Positions 1-12,292 are shown, numbered from the stretch's first letter. The stretch is DNA of 64,000 bases from Paraglaciecola sp. 20A4 (GCF_011378905.1 NZ_WTPY01000002.1:248001-312000), one strand, 5' to 3'. Numbers and translations are program-made. The notes: generated by a model not told the origin, from the sequence alone.

Positions 1-287
1 AGCAAAGCTTGTTCAATTGGCGTCACATCTCTGTGGCGCATTAACTTACCGATTAATTGCAATTGTCGACGGTAGCCCTCTTTTTTGCGCAAAATACGCT
101 GGGCTAACAACACAGCATCGAGTAATTCCTGATCCATTGGAATTTTCGCTAACGCTGCTGGGCTTAAGTCCACGAGGGATACGCCCAATTTTTGTAAGTC
201 GTTTGATTGATTCTTGAGCTGAGTCTTGCTCAATTGCGTGTCGTCTTGTTCTACTTCGAATTCGTTTTTATCTGGAGATAAGGCCAT
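1..287 (-). CDS. darP: DarP/YjgA ribosome-associated protein (5' part only)
   Basis: The reverse strand reads from an ATG at 287 to the window edge and gives about 95 residues of the DUF615 (YjgA/DarP) family. The acidic, Gln-rich N-terminus (MALSPDKNEFEVEQDD) is followed by the characteristic helical stretch containing KIPMDQELLDAVLLAQRI and GYRRQLQLIGKLMR. Known role of the family: late assembly of the 50S ribosomal subunit. The 3' end lies outside the window. It diverges from pmbA across about 100 bases, the same neighbourhood as yjgA/pmbA in E. coli, which supports the call. Confidence 0.9.
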   Translation of the reverse strand, partial: MALSPDKNEFEVEQDDTQLSKTQLKNQSNDLQKLGVSLVDLSPAALAKIPMDQELLDAVLLAQRILRKKEGYRRQLQLIGKLMRHRDVTPIEQAL

Positions 288-388
288 AACAATGTCTTTA
301 GTGGTACACTAGAAAAATATTGTAACCTTGTATGGGCGATTAATATAGTTCGTCGCTCAAGGTAATCTCGTTTGATAGTGAAGGGTGT

Positions 389-1714
389 ATGCAGCAGCAA
401 TTAACGGATATCCAACAAATAGTCGAAGATGTACTAAAACTTGCCAAAGAAAAAGGCGCCACACAAGCTGAAGCAAGCATGTCTAAAGTGCGTGGTATCG
501 CCGTTTCATCACGTTTGAAGGAAGTTGAAACCGTCGAATTTACCAATGACGGTGGTTTAGGTATAACAGTTTATCAAGGCCAACGTAAAGGCAGTGCATC
601 AACTGCAGATTTAAGTCCTGGGGCACTGCGGTTAACGGTTGAAAAAGCAATTGAGATTGCTAAATACACAGGTGAAGACCCATGTTCCGGTTTGGCCGAC
701 AAAGATCTAATGGCTTTTGAGCCACAAGATCTCGATTTGTATCACCCTATTGAGCTTGATACTGACTTCGCCATTGAGCAAGTCATTAAAGCGGAAACCG
801 CTGCGCTTGCTTTTGACCCTCGTATTACGAATTCTGATGGCGCGTCTTACAATGCCAACCTCGGCACTAAAGTATACGGTAATAGTCATGGCTTGAACGT
901 AGGTTACAACAGCAGTAGATACAGCATGAGTTGTGTGGTTATTGGTGAGCAAGACGGCGATATGCAACGTGATTACAGCTATACCGTTGAGCGTCAGGCT
1001 AATTTAATGGCTAGCCCAGAGCAAGTGGGTAAAGAATCAGCTGAATTTACGCTTGGTCGCTTAGGCGCTCGTCAAATCAAAACCGCAAAAATGCCGGTAT
1101 TGTTTGATAAAGAAATTGCCTCAGGCCTTATCGGTCACTTTATCAGTGCAATAAGCGGTGGTAACTTATTCCGCAAATCATCGTTTTTGCTGGATAAATT
1201 AGGTGAGCAAGTATTACCTAGCTGGTTTGCTATTAGTGAACGTCCACATATTATGCGCGGCTTAGCCAGTTCGTCATTTGATCATGAAGGCGTGCGCACG
1301 CAAGATGCCGAAATCGTGACTGATGGCATACTGAATCAATATCTATTGACCAGTTACTCAGCCCGTAAAATGAATATGCAGACCACGGGTCATGCTGGTG
1401 GCATTCATAACTGGTTGATTAAATCTTCAGGACAAAGTGATAAGCAAATGCTGGCAGAATTAGGCACTGGTTTATTAGTGACCGAATTGATGGGGCAGGG
1501 CGTAAATGTGGTGACCGGCGATTATAGTCGTGGCGCGGCTGGCTTCTGGGTTGAAAATGGCATTATTCAGTACCCAGTACATGAAATCACTATTGCGGGC
1601 AACTTAGCCGATATGTTGAAGAATATCGTGGCGGTTGGCGCAGAAATTGAACGTCGTGGCAGTATTCAAACCGGCTCTATTTTAATTGATAATATGCAAG
1701 TCGCTGGCGACTAA
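389..1714 (+). CDS. pmbA: PmbA/TldE metalloprotease subunit
   Basis: This 441-residue protein matches the usual length of PmbA (TldE), the non-catalytic partner of TldD in a cytosolic zinc protease. The complex matures peptide antibiotics such as microcin B17 and degrades the CcdA antitoxin (family knowledge). The N-terminal family signature is seen around residues 21-52 (KGATQAEASMSKVRGIAVSS) and the C-terminal glycine-rich barrel around 355-400 (GQGVNVVTGDYSRGAAGFW). TldD is not in the window. An AAGGG sits just upstream of the ATG, with short spacing. The gene is followed by a 10-bp perfect hairpin, so it is probably monocistronic. Confidence 0.95.
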   Translation: MQQQLTDIQQIVEDVLKLAKEKGATQAEASMSKVRGIAVSSRLKEVETVEFTNDGGLGITVYQGQRKGSASTADLSPGALRLTVEKAIEIAKYTGEDPCSGLADKDLMAFEPQDLDLYHPIELDTDFAIEQVIKAETAALAFDPRITNSDGASYNANLGTKVYGNSHGLNVGYNSSRYSMSCVVIGEQDGDMQRDYSYTVERQANLMASPEQVGKESAEFTLGRLGARQIKTAKMPVLFDKEIASGLIGHFISAISGGNLFRKSSFLLDKLGEQVLPSWFAISERPHIMRGLASSSFDHEGVRTQDAEIVTDGILNQYLLTSYSARKMNMQTTGHAGGIHNWLIKSSGQSDKQMLAELGTGLLVTELMGQGVNVVTGDYSRGAAGFWVENGIIQYPVHEITIAGNLADMLKNIVAVGAEIERRGSIQTGSILIDNMQVAGD

Positions 1715-1724
1715 TGCGTAATGT

Positions 1725-1746
1725 TAGGCCCGTGTTCACGGGCCTA
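1725..1746 (+). terminator. Hairpin after pmbA
   Basis: A perfect 10-bp inverted repeat (TAGGCCCGTG / CACGGGCCTA) with a 2-base spacer lies 10 bases after the pmbA stop codon. A T-run follows only at about 1758-1763, so it may be a weak intrinsic terminator or a transcript-end stabiliser. pmbA converges on the next gene, so either strand could use it. Confidence 0.6.
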
Positions 1747-1797
1747 TTCAATGATACTTTTTTGAACGTTTCGTTCACACGTTCTCGTTAACACTCT

Positions 1798-1835
1798 CCA
1801 TTGACCATTGACCATTGACCATTGACCATTGACCA
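1798..1835. repeat. Tandem heptamer repeat, 5 x TTGACCA
   Basis: Five exact, uninterrupted copies of TTGACCA occupy 1801-1835, preceded by a partial CCA. They lie between the convergent genes pmbA and the unrecognised gene ending at 1880. The unit length and perfection suggest slipped-strand expansion. Just upstream, TGAACG-TTT-CGTTCA (1763-1777) forms a separate small dyad. Confidence 0.95.
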
Positions 1836-1879
1836 TTTCCCATTACCCAGGCGTGTCGGGTTAACTCAATAGTTTATGC

Positions 1880-2992
1880 CTATGCAATCAAATCATGTAT
1901 TTCATTCAATGACGGCAAGGGTTGTTTCTCTTGGTAAAATAAACGGTTCAGTCTGCCAAGTAAGTTCACGCTGCGACTAGGATCATGTTCTTTCATGCGG
2001 TGTTCGCTGGTGGTTTCTAAAAACTCCCATGGCTTTAAGTTCCACGCAGCGATTTGTTTCGGGGTTGAGCCTACCGCGGCCACCGTGCTTAAAATGCGCT
2101 CGGTCTTGCTTTCATTAGTCGATATAAGCTCATTCTGATAGGTGTTTTCTAACGGCGTTGCAATCGCAGCAATGGTGCTATCAATAGCGTGCCATATTTG
2201 TTCATGGTCAAATGCTTGTCCTATGGGGGCGTAATAGCCCATGACTTCCCATTCGAGTTCAGCATTGCCTTTGGCAATAGAGCTGCCAACCTCTGAGCTA
2301 TAGGCTAAATCGGGTCGAGCACCAATGTTATATGCGTCTACCGACAAGCCCACACAAACAGCAATATCGCCAAAGCACTTAGGGGCGTGGTAAATAGCTT
2401 CAAAAGCGGCGCGTTTTACGCCCATCCAACCATGCACTACGGGCTCTTCTAAGGCGAATTTGCGAACTTCATCGGGTAAGTCTTCACCGTATTTATCAAT
2501 AAATAAATGCGACGGATCTTGGGCTAAATGCTGATCTTGTACCCAAACCTCATATTCTTGACGATTATCTGCTTTGCCTCGACTTTTTATTCCGTACGAC
2601 AAATTGATTGGACGGCAGATATTACGATTTTCACCATCTTTGTGAAAAAACTCTGAGCGGAAACGTTTGATAAACGGCGCATCGCTACCCGCAATAGCGG
2701 CTGTTGGGTAACGGAAGCCAATTTCGCTGTTCGGGATTATGTGAAAACCGGGAATACTTCTAGCTAATTGATTTTTAACCCCACGAAGCACAGTTACGTT
2801 AGGCACCACTATGCTGCGCTCTGGCTCTATGGTCAGGCGTCTACCATCCGGGGTAATAAACTTAGGGGTCTTGTGAAATTCATGATTACTTAAGCCCAAC
2901 TGCTCAACGTATTCGCTGCGTAATAACGCTAATTCAGAGAACAAGGCATCGTGATTTCTAATATGTTTGAACAAGGGGCGATGGTCAGCCAT
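1880..2992 (-). CDS. Unrecognised 370-residue cytosolic protein
   Basis: I do not recognise this family. The reading frame is long and clean, and the composition is that of a soluble globular protein: no signal peptide, no membrane segment, no repeats. Visible landmarks are a basic N-terminal third with PDGRRLTIEPERSIVVPNVT (about residues 49-68), a central stretch with paired aromatic and acidic residues (QEYEVWVQDQHL, HGWMGVKRAAFEAIYHAP), and a helical C-terminus. The gene stands alone, convergent with pmbA, with its start 180 bases from the divergent glutathione transferase. No catalytic motif is obvious to me, so I assign no function. Confidence 0.75.
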   Translation of the reverse strand: MADHRPLFKHIRNHDALFSELALLRSEYVEQLGLSNHEFHKTPKFITPDGRRLTIEPERSIVVPNVTVLRGVKNQLARSIPGFHIIPNSEIGFRYPTAAIAGSDAPFIKRFRSEFFHKDGENRNICRPINLSYGIKSRGKADNRQEYEVWVQDQHLAQDPSHLFIDKYGEDLPDEVRKFALEEPVVHGWMGVKRAAFEAIYHAPKCFGDIAVCVGLSVDAYNIGARPDLAYSSEVGSSIAKGNAELEWEVMGYYAPIGQAFDHEQIWHAIDSTIAAIATPLENTYQNELISTNESKTERILSTVAAVGSTPKQIAAWNLKPWEFLETTSEHRMKEHDPSRSVNLLGRLNRLFYQEKQPLPSLNEIHDLIA

Positions 2993-3171
2993 AGGAGCAT
3001 TCTTCTCTATTGTGGGTTATTTTCGCATTTGACTGCCGAGTATTTTTTGATTACTGCTGATTATTTATATGGATTTATCGGTTAAATTACAAGCGAGGAT
3101 TGTTAATTCATTTCAACCGCTGCCCGCAGCTATAAATCGTAACGACAACCATAAGATAAGGTCAATATTGC

Positions 3172-3774
3172 ATGAAAATTTATGCTGATGAACAATCGGG
3201 TAATTGCTACAAGGTCAAATTGGTTTGTGCCTTGTTAGGTATCAAGCATCAATGGGTTCATGTTGATATTCTCGCTGGTGATACCGCAGCTAATTCTTTT
3301 CTGGCTAAAAATCCAAACGGTAAAATACCGCTTGTGGCACTGGATGACGGGCGGCACCTTTGGGAGTCAAACGCGATTATCAATTACTTGGCCAGTAGCA
3401 GTGATTTACTGCCCACGGATGCGTTTATGGTGGCTAAAGTGCAGCAATGGCAGTTTTTCGAACAATACAGCCACGAGCCATATATCGCCGTTGCTCGCTT
3501 TATTGCCAAGTACTTGGGCTTACCTGAGGACAAAAAAGCCGAATATGCAGCCAAACAAGCTGGTGGGCATAAAGCCTTGTCTGTGATGGAGTCTCAGTTG
3601 ACCCATAGCGTATTTTTGGTCGGTGAACAGCTCACTACCGCCGATATTAGTTTGTACGGTTACACCCATGTGGCCCATGAAGGCGGCTTCGATTTGAGCC
3701 TTTACCCCGCTGTACAAGCTTGGTTGGCGCGTATCGAAGCCTTACCTCATTATGTGCCAATGGGCTCAGCGTAA
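3172..3774 (+). CDS. Glutathione S-transferase family protein
   Basis: A 200-residue two-domain GST. Residues 1-78 form the thioredoxin-like domain, with the cis-proline loop in NPNGKIPLVALDDG and the glutathione gamma-glutamyl contact in LWESNAIINYL. Residues 85-200 form the helical domain with the typical LVGEQLTTADISLYGY N-capping motif. A substrate cannot be read from sequence; conjugation or reduction of electrophiles is likely. An AAGG lies about 11 bases before the ATG. The stop is 2 bases from the convergent stop of the nfeD-like gene, leaving no room for a separate terminator. Confidence 0.9.
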   Translation: MKIYADEQSGNCYKVKLVCALLGIKHQWVHVDILAGDTAANSFLAKNPNGKIPLVALDDGRHLWESNAIINYLASSSDLLPTDAFMVAKVQQWQFFEQYSHEPYIAVARFIAKYLGLPEDKKAEYAAKQAGGHKALSVMESQLTHSVFLVGEQLTTADISLYGYTHVAHEGGFDLSLYPAVQAWLARIEALPHYVPMGSA

Positions 3775-3776
3775 GC

Positions 3777-4232
3777 TTACTTGCAAGGTTTTATGGTGAA
3801 TTGCCCTACGTCCACAGCAATCACCTCTACCTGGGTGCCACTGGCGATGGGATCTTGACTGACTACACGCCAGTTTATACCTGAATAACGATGCATTCCG
3901 GGTCTTTCAGCGCTGATGTCTGTGGCGACCATAAACGTTAGGCCGATTAGGTCATTGCTGGCCTTTTTAGGATCCACATCTTTTTGCATATTTTTAAGCG
4001 GTTTCCATAAAAACGCCGCCAGTAGAGCTGTAAACAGGGACACGTATAATGTCGCGTTTAAATTGGTGTCTTCCACCACACCGATTTGCATCAGCAAACC
4101 AGTAATAACGGCCGCACCTCCCACAAAAAACAGCACGAAAGTGGAAAACCCCAAGACCGCTATTTCAATGACCAGTAATATTAAGCCAACGCTTATTAGG
4201 CCAATACCGAGATTATCGCTTAACCACATCAT
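3777..4232 (-). CDS. NfeD-family membrane protein (partner of QmcA)
   Basis: This 151-residue protein has two or three closely spaced hydrophobic segments in its first 75 residues (IGLISVGLILLVIEIAVLGF, FVLFFVGGAAVITGLLM, LYVSLFTALLAAFLW) and then a C-terminal OB-fold-like NfeD domain ending QFTIKPCK. It corresponds to E. coli YbbJ, the short NfeD type without a ClpP-like protease domain. The first 20 bases overlap the end of the upstream qmcA gene, implying translational coupling. Family knowledge places NfeD with SPFH proteins in membrane microdomains. Confidence 0.9.
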   Translation of the reverse strand: MMWLSDNLGIGLISVGLILLVIEIAVLGFSTFVLFFVGGAAVITGLLMQIGVVEDTNLNATLYVSLFTALLAAFLWKPLKNMQKDVDPKKASNDLIGLTFMVATDISAERPGMHRYSGINWRVVSQDPIASGTQVEVIAVDVGQFTIKPCK

Positions 4233-5169
4233 GCTTTGCTCGATTTAGTGAGTTAATAATGGTGGTCGCTTGCGCGACTACGCCAGCAATATCGGTTCCG
4301 CTATCAGGCAGCAAAACCACGGATGATTCTTTTGCTATGGCATGTTTTGCTTCAATTGCCTTGGTCGCTAAATCAAGTTGTATGGCCTTTTGACCTTCGT
4401 CGGTGGCTGCGGCTTCACCGACCTGACGTAATGCCTCAGCTTGCGCCGTCGCAACCGCCACAATGGCCGTCGCTTCACCTTCGGCACGTAACACGGCTTC
4501 GGCTTTATCTGCTTCGGCGGCGAGTACCACTGACGCCTTTTCACCTTCAGCGCGGTTAATGGCTGCTTGTCTATCGCCTTCTGATTCTAAAATCTGTGCA
4601 CGTTTCACCCGTTCGGCTTTCATTTGGGCTTCCATGGCTTCCATGACCGATGATGGGGGAACAATATCTTTAATCTCATAACGCAGTACCTGAATACCCC
4701 AAGGGCCTGACGCTTCATTGATGGCGGCAACGATATTAGTGTTTAGTACATCACGCTCTTCAAAGGTTTTATCTAGCTCCATCTTACCTAACTCTGAACG
4801 CATGGTGGTTTGGGCTAGCTGGGTGACGGCAAATACATAATCGTCGATACCGTAAGTGGCTTTATAGGGGTCAAGTACCCGAAAATACAACACACCGTCT
4901 ACCGACAATGAAATATTGTCTTTTGTTATCGCGCTTTGCTCTGGCACATCGACGGCTTTTTCTTTCAATGAGCGGTCAGCAGAAACGCGGTCAATAAAGG
5001 GGATAATAAAGTTTAAGCCAGCTTCTTTGGTCGACTGGTACTTACCAAAACGTTCAATCACGTACGCGCGGTTTTGGGGCACAAATTTGATAGATGATTT
5101 AAGTAATACGATCACAAACACTAAAAGCAATGTTTGTACCGAGAGTAAATAATTGAGTAAAACGTCCAT
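4213..5169 (-). CDS. qmcA: QmcA, SPFH/stomatin-type membrane protein
   Basis: A 318-residue SPFH (band 7) protein: one N-terminal membrane segment (residues 9-25), the SPFH domain (about 28-190, with VPQNRAYVIERFGKY and SVDGVLYFRVLDPYKATYGI), and a long charged Ala/Glu-rich coiled coil (about 190-280) with repeated AEGEK/AEADKAEA units. These proteins assemble into large oligomeric cages at the inner membrane and are linked to FtsH protease and membrane quality control (family knowledge). It forms a two-gene unit with the downstream nfeD-like gene. Confidence 0.93.
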   Translation of the reverse strand: MDVLLNYLLSVQTLLLVFVIVLLKSSIKFVPQNRAYVIERFGKYQSTKEAGLNFIIPFIDRVSADRSLKEKAVDVPEQSAITKDNISLSVDGVLYFRVLDPYKATYGIDDYVFAVTQLAQTTMRSELGKMELDKTFEERDVLNTNIVAAINEASGPWGIQVLRYEIKDIVPPSSVMEAMEAQMKAERVKRAQILESEGDRQAAINRAEGEKASVVLAAEADKAEAVLRAEGEATAIVAVATAQAEALRQVGEAAATDEGQKAIQLDLATKAIEAKHAIAKESSVVLLPDSGTDIAGVVAQATTIINSLNRAKHDVVKR

Positions 5170-5333
5170 ATATATCTTCCTTATTGAGCGGCTAAAGAGC
5201 CGTATTACTATTGTAAGTTAGACTGACAAAATTCACGTGTATCGCTAACCTCGTTAGTCTTCAAATATTCAATCTTGAGCTAATGCGTTCTAACTTTAAG
5301 ACGTTATATACCGCGCAGTGAGTTTCAGTTCAA

Positions 5334-6668
<1,335 letters not shown>

Positions 6669-6731
6669 TTACGTCCACGAGTTGATCATCCCTTTACGGT
6701 ATCACAACCCACGATTATCGCGCTAGCTACC

Positions 6732-8726
6732 TCATTGATGTATAGGGGCAATTTGCATATCGACTAACTCTTTAAACACATGACTCGGCTGGCCTAAGCG
6801 CTGAGAATATATCTGCTTGTATGCCATCACCGCTTTTACATAATTGCGGGTTTCTTTGTAAGGAATCGTTTCCACCCAGATATCCATCGGCACGGTGTCT
6901 TGCTCAGGTAGCCAGTCTAATACTTTACGCCAACCTGCATTATATGATGCGGTAGCAAGTACAGGGTTGTTGTCCATTTTGTCCATTAGGTAACGCATGT
7001 ATTGCGTGCCAAACTCGACGTTTTGTTTTGGGTCAAACAAGGTGCTACGACCGACTTTCTTTTTGGCTAAATAATTTGCTGTACCGGGCATCAGCTGCAT
7101 TAGGCCACGAGCCCCAGCATGTGAATTGGCATCCGCCATAAAGGAGCTTTCACGGCGCACAATAGCAAACGCCCAAGCGGGATCTATTTGATTTTTTTGC
7201 GCGCTATTGATCAAGGTTTTATCGTATGCGATAGGAAAACGACGCTCTAAATCATCTAAATAGCCCACTCGCGCAAAGGTGAATATAGCTTGGTCATGCC
7301 ACTGCCAACTATCGGCCAGCACAGCGGCCATCAAGCTTTGTTGTTCCGTTAGCTTTAACTGTAAGTCGTACCATTCACGCCTAGCGCTAAGGTCACGTTC
7401 TAATTGTAGAAACTCATAAGCCCGCCTAGCTTGGGGCATATTAGCCACTTCAAGAAGCTCCACTGCGCTAAAACTCAGGGTTTTGTCGTGTAGCGTAGGT
7501 TTTTGAGCCAATTTACCGCTGGCCATAAACCCATAATAATGTCGTTGATCCGCCAGTTTGCTAAAGGTTTGTTGGGCTAAATCTGCCGCTTTTAATTGTT
7601 CGTATGAGCGGCCTAACCAGTATTGAAAAGCCAAGTCTTGAGAAATTCCTTGTGGTGCCGCTTCAATCAGCTCTAAGGCATGTTGCCAATTACCTAAACG
7701 CAATACGTGAGCCAGATGCCAGCGAAACAACTCAATATCAGATGAATCAGCACTGGCTTTATCTAACCATAAATCTGCCTGGGGATGGTCGGCTACCGCC
7801 AGAGCAATGGCGAAGCGTTCAGTTATTGACTGACGCTGAGGCGCAGTAAAAGCAAAGCGTTTTTCTAACGCAAACCAGCTTTTTAAAGCTAACTCAGGCT
7901 CGCTAAAAGCCAAGCGTCGTAACCCGTAAATCAATATCTGGGTTTCTTTGTCTACCTGTTTATGGGGAAATTGCGAACCGCGACTGACATAGCTTGGATC
8001 TTTGCGCACGGCTAGCCATAAATCGGCTAGGTAGCGCTGATCCTCAGGCAGCAACCTTTTCAAATAGGGCACTAATGTCTGCTTACCGTTGGTGGCGGCC
8101 AGTACTAGGCGTTGCCAAACCATTTCTTTGGTTAACAGATTCTCTTTTTGCCAGATACGAAAAACCTGATCACAGGCTTTGGGCTGAGACTGACCTACCA
8201 CCCATAATCTGGGTACTTCGGTTAAGGCAACTTCGCGCTGAGCGGGGTCCGACAGGCTAAATTCAATTTTTCGACAAGCTAACTCGGCACTACCGGTGTT
8301 TTTGTATGCGTCTAAAAACTCAACTTTACGCTGGGATTTTGACAAATACCGCAACCACGCCTTGCGTAATGATCTGTCCAGTGGGGTATTTTCATAACGC
8401 GCTAGAAAAGCCTTAACTTGGGTTTCATTTTTTCTATTGATGTTGTGCATCAATGCTTTCAACTGGACATAAGGTAGCAAAGGATAGTCTACTAACTGTG
8501 CGACTAACGCTTGATACTCAGCGCTTTGAGGATTGTAAGCCAGAGATTCTGCTTCGACGAAAATTTTGCGCTGGTTTGTCAGTTTTTGTTCTGTTGGGGA
8601 AAGTACAGTTGTTGCTTGAGATGAAAAACACACTAGCAGTAGCAACAGAAAATGGTTGATACGCAGAATAGCCCTGCCTCGTTTATTGGTTAAATTACTA
8701 CCATAAGATATCTGCATTGATGGCAT
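6732..8726 (-). CDS. slt: Soluble lytic murein transglycosylase Slt
   Basis: A 664-residue periplasmic enzyme. A hydrophobic signal segment (about residues 24-38, NHFLLLLLVCFSS) precedes a long alpha-helical superhelix (about 40-450), the linker domain, and the C-terminal lysozyme-like catalytic domain (about 480-630). The catalytic Glu lies in AIVRRESSFMADANSHAGARG, followed by LMQLMPGTA and the ATASYNAGW motif. It cleaves the MurNAc-GlcNAc bond with 1,6-anhydro product formation (family knowledge). Start: an ATG at 8726 with an AGG about 9 bases upstream; an internal ATG three codons later is equally possible. Confidence 0.94.
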   Translation of the reverse strand: MPSMQISYGSNLTNKRGRAILRINHFLLLLLVCFSSQATTVLSPTEQKLTNQRKIFVEAESLAYNPQSAEYQALVAQLVDYPLLPYVQLKALMHNINRKNETQVKAFLARYENTPLDRSLRKAWLRYLSKSQRKVEFLDAYKNTGSAELACRKIEFSLSDPAQREVALTEVPRLWVVGQSQPKACDQVFRIWQKENLLTKEMVWQRLVLAATNGKQTLVPYLKRLLPEDQRYLADLWLAVRKDPSYVSRGSQFPHKQVDKETQILIYGLRRLAFSEPELALKSWFALEKRFAFTAPQRQSITERFAIALAVADHPQADLWLDKASADSSDIELFRWHLAHVLRLGNWQHALELIEAAPQGISQDLAFQYWLGRSYEQLKAADLAQQTFSKLADQRHYYGFMASGKLAQKPTLHDKTLSFSAVELLEVANMPQARRAYEFLQLERDLSARREWYDLQLKLTEQQSLMAAVLADSWQWHDQAIFTFARVGYLDDLERRFPIAYDKTLINSAQKNQIDPAWAFAIVRRESSFMADANSHAGARGLMQLMPGTANYLAKKKVGRSTLFDPKQNVEFGTQYMRYLMDKMDNNPVLATASYNAGWRKVLDWLPEQDTVPMDIWVETIPYKETRNYVKAVMAYKQIYSQRLGQPSHVFKELVDMQIAPIHQ

Positions 8727-8753
8727 AGGGACAACCTAAGTTTCAACATATTT

Positions 8754-8770
8754 AACTGGCATGACCAGTT
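8754..8770. promoter_or_regulatory. FadR-like operator upstream of fadB
   Basis: The 17-base dyad AACTGGCATGACCAGTT has perfect outer arms AACTGG/CCAGTT. It matches the E. coli FadR consensus AACTGGTCNGACCAGTT at every fixed position except the two bases TC, here CA. It lies 157 bases before the fadB start, in the divergent slt-fadB spacer. FadR represses beta-oxidation genes until displaced by long-chain acyl-CoA (established in enterobacteria and reported for other gammaproteobacteria). Confidence 0.7.
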
Positions 8771-8926
8771 GAAATATGGCAAGTTACCCCAATTTTATAA
8801 TTGTTATAAATTAGTTGATGTTTTGATATGAAGATATTAATTAAAAAGTTGTTCAGGAATTAATCGTAATTTGAACGTTTATCCAGTTGATACCCTCAAT
8901 CCTGGCCATAGCCAAAGGAGAAAATA

Positions 8927-11086
8927 ATGATATATGAAGGCAAATGCCTCAACGTAACGCTGTTGCCAAACGGCATTGCAGAGCTTGTATTCGATGCTCA
9001 AGGTTCGGTGAATAAATTTGACCGTCAAACTGTTAGTGAGCTAGACGAAGCCACTCAAGCCCTTAACAGTCAGTCAGACGTGAAGGGTGTTTTGGTTCGT
9101 TCGAATAAGTCGACCTTTATCGTAGGGGCTGATATTACCGAATTCACTAGCTTGTTCGACATGCCCGAAGAAGAAGTGCTGACTTGGGTAGCGAAAACGT
9201 CTCAAGTATTCGATCGATTCGAAGACTTACCTTTCCCGACAATTTCGGCTATCAATGGTTTTGCCTTAGGCGGCGGTTGTGAAATGACGCTAGCCTGTGA
9301 TCTGCGCGTGGCGGACACCACAGCAGCCATCGGCTTACCTGAAGTTAAACTCGGTTTAATGCCCGGTTTTGGTGGCACAGTACGCCTACCTCGCTTAATC
9401 GGTGCTGATAACGCCCTAGAGTGGATGACCACAGGCCGTGACCGTAAAGCCGCTAAAGCATTAGCGGAAGGCGCAGTCGATGCAGTCGTTGCACCTGAAA
9501 AATTACGTGATGCAGCGCTTAGTATGTTGCAAGACGCGATTGACGGTAAGTTTGGCTGGGAAGCACGTCGCGCCCAGAAAAAGGCTCCGCTTAAGTTGAA
9601 CAAAAACGAATCCTTGATGAGCTTCTCAACAGCAAAAGCCATGGTATTCGCTCAAGCGGGTAAACATTACCCAGCACCGCACGCCATGGTAGATACTGTT
9701 GCTAACGCAGCCCGTTTAGACCGCGATGGCGCACTAGCGCTTGAAAACCAAGGTTTTACCAAATTAGCGAAAAGCGATGCAGCGAAAGCCCAAGTGGGTA
9801 TCTTTCTTGCTGACCAATTGGTGAAAAGCAAAGGTAAGAAGCAGGCTAAAGCGTCGACTAAAGACGTTAAGTCAACTGCGGTATTAGGCGCAGGCATCAT
9901 GGGGGGCGGTATTGCCTATCAATCAGCCGTGAAAGGCACGCCGGTTATTATGAAAGACATTAACCAAGGTGCATTAGACCTTGGCTTAAATGAAGCGGCT
10001 AAAATTCTAGGCAAAGGCATGGCGCGCGGTAAAGTCTCCCCAGCGCTAATGGCCAGCACCTTAAACAGCATTGTGCCTACCCTTGAATACTCAGCCATTA
10101 AAGATGTTGATTTGGTTATCGAAGCGGTCGTTGAAAACCCGAAAGTTAAAGGCATCGTGCTTAAAGAAACTGAGCAACATGTGTCTGATGACGCGGTGAT
10201 TTGCTCAAATACATCTACTATCTCGATTAATCAGTTAGCGAAAAGCTTAGAAAAGCCAGAGCGCTTCTGCGGTATGCATTTCTTTAACCCAGTGCACAAA
10301 ATGCCATTGGTTGAGATTATCCGTGGTGAGAAAACCACAGACGCAACTATTTCAACCGTTGTAGCAGCCACCTTGAAAATGGGTAAAACCCCGATTGTAG
10401 TGAATGATTGCCCTGGTTTCTTGGTAAACCGTGTGTTGTTCCCTTACTTCGCGGGCTTTAGCAAGTTAGTTATGGACGGCGCAGATTTTGTTGCAGTCGA
10501 TAAAGTCATGGAGAAAATCTTCGGTTGGCCTATGGGCCCAGCGTACCTGCTTGACGTAGTGGGCATGGACACCGCAGATCACGCATCAAGCGTCATGGCT
10601 GACGGTATTCCTGAGCGTATGCAAAAAATCGATAATGATCCGGTGACGTTGTTGTACAAATCTGAACGCTTAGGTCAGAAGAACGGTAAAGGTTTCTACA
10701 ACTTCAGCCTAGACAAACGTGGTCGTCCAGCGAAAGTAGCTGCGACTGAAGCATACGAGTTGTTTGCACCACATTGTGCTGACAAGCGTGATTTCGATGC
10801 TGATGAAATTATTGCTCGCGTGATGATCCCCATGGCTAACGAAGCGATTCGTTGTTTAGAAGAAGGCATAGTGGGCAGTGCAGCAGAAGCTGATATGGCC
10901 TTGTTGTACGGCTTGGGATTCCCTCCTTTCAGAGGCGGCGTGTTCCGTTACATCGAAACCATGGGCTTGGCTAACTTTGTAGCCCTAGCCGACAAATATG
11001 CGGATTTAGGTCCGATTTATCAGATTTCAGATGGTGTGCGTGAAATGGCCGCCTCAGGTAAATCTTATTTTTCTCAATCAGCCTAA
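8927..11086 (+). CDS. fadB: Fatty-acid oxidation complex alpha subunit FadB
   Basis: At 719 residues it has the normal FadB length. The N-terminal enoyl-CoA hydratase/isomerase domain (1-190) carries [22 protein letters not shown] and the catalytic-region [22 protein letters not shown]. The 3-hydroxyacyl-CoA dehydrogenase part begins near residue 314 with the NAD-binding [12 protein letters not shown] and has the catalytic His near 450 in [15 protein letters not shown]-terminal dehydrogenase repeats follow to about 715. It converts enoyl-CoA to 3-ketoacyl-CoA in the cytosolic beta-oxidation complex with FadA. An AAAGGAGA element 8 bases upstream is a strong ribosome binding site. fadA follows after 21 bases. 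Confidence 0.97.
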   Translation: MIYEGKCLNVTLLPNGIAELVFDAQGSVNKFDRQTVSELDEATQALNSQSDVKGVLVRSNKSTFIVGADITEFTSLFDMPEEEVLTWVAKTSQVFDRFEDLPFPTISAINGFALGGGCEMTLACDLRVADTTAAIGLPEVKLGLMPGFGGTVRLPRLIGADNALEWMTTGRDRKAAKALAEGAVDAVVAPEKLRDAALSMLQDAIDGKFGWEARRAQKKAPLKLNKNESLMSFSTAKAMVFAQAGKHYPAPHAMVDTVANAARLDRDGALALENQGFTKLAKSDAAKAQVGIFLADQLVKSKGKKQAKASTKDVKSTAVLGAGIMGGGIAYQSAVKGTPVIMKDINQGALDLGLNEAAKILGKGMARGKVSPALMASTLNSIVPTLEYSAIKDVDLVIEAVVENPKVKGIVLKETEQHVSDDAVICSNTSTISINQLAKSLEKPERFCGMHFFNPVHKMPLVEIIRGEKTTDATISTVVAATLKMGKTPIVVNDCPGFLVNRVLFPYFAGFSKLVMDGADFVAVDKVMEKIFGWPMGPAYLLDVVGMDTADHASSVMADGIPERMQKIDNDPVTLLYKSERLGQKNGKGFYNFSLDKRGRPAKVAATEAYELFAPHCADKRDFDADEIIARVMIPMANEAIRCLEEGIVGSAAEADMALLYGLGFPPFRGGVFRYIETMGLANFVALADKYADLGPIYQISDGVREMAASGKSYFSQSA

Positions 11087-12268
<1,182 letters not shown>

Positions 12269-12292
12269 CGTTCTTTTTAACTCTGTATGATG

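Noticed and set aside
1763-1777. TGAACG-TTT-CGTTCA dyad as a regulator binding site
   Set aside because: It lies between two convergent genes, where no promoter is expected, so an operator role is unlikely.
1798-1835. TTGACCA repeats as a CRISPR or origin iteron array
   Set aside because: Units are contiguous 7-mers without spacers, no cas or rep gene is near, and the array is very short.
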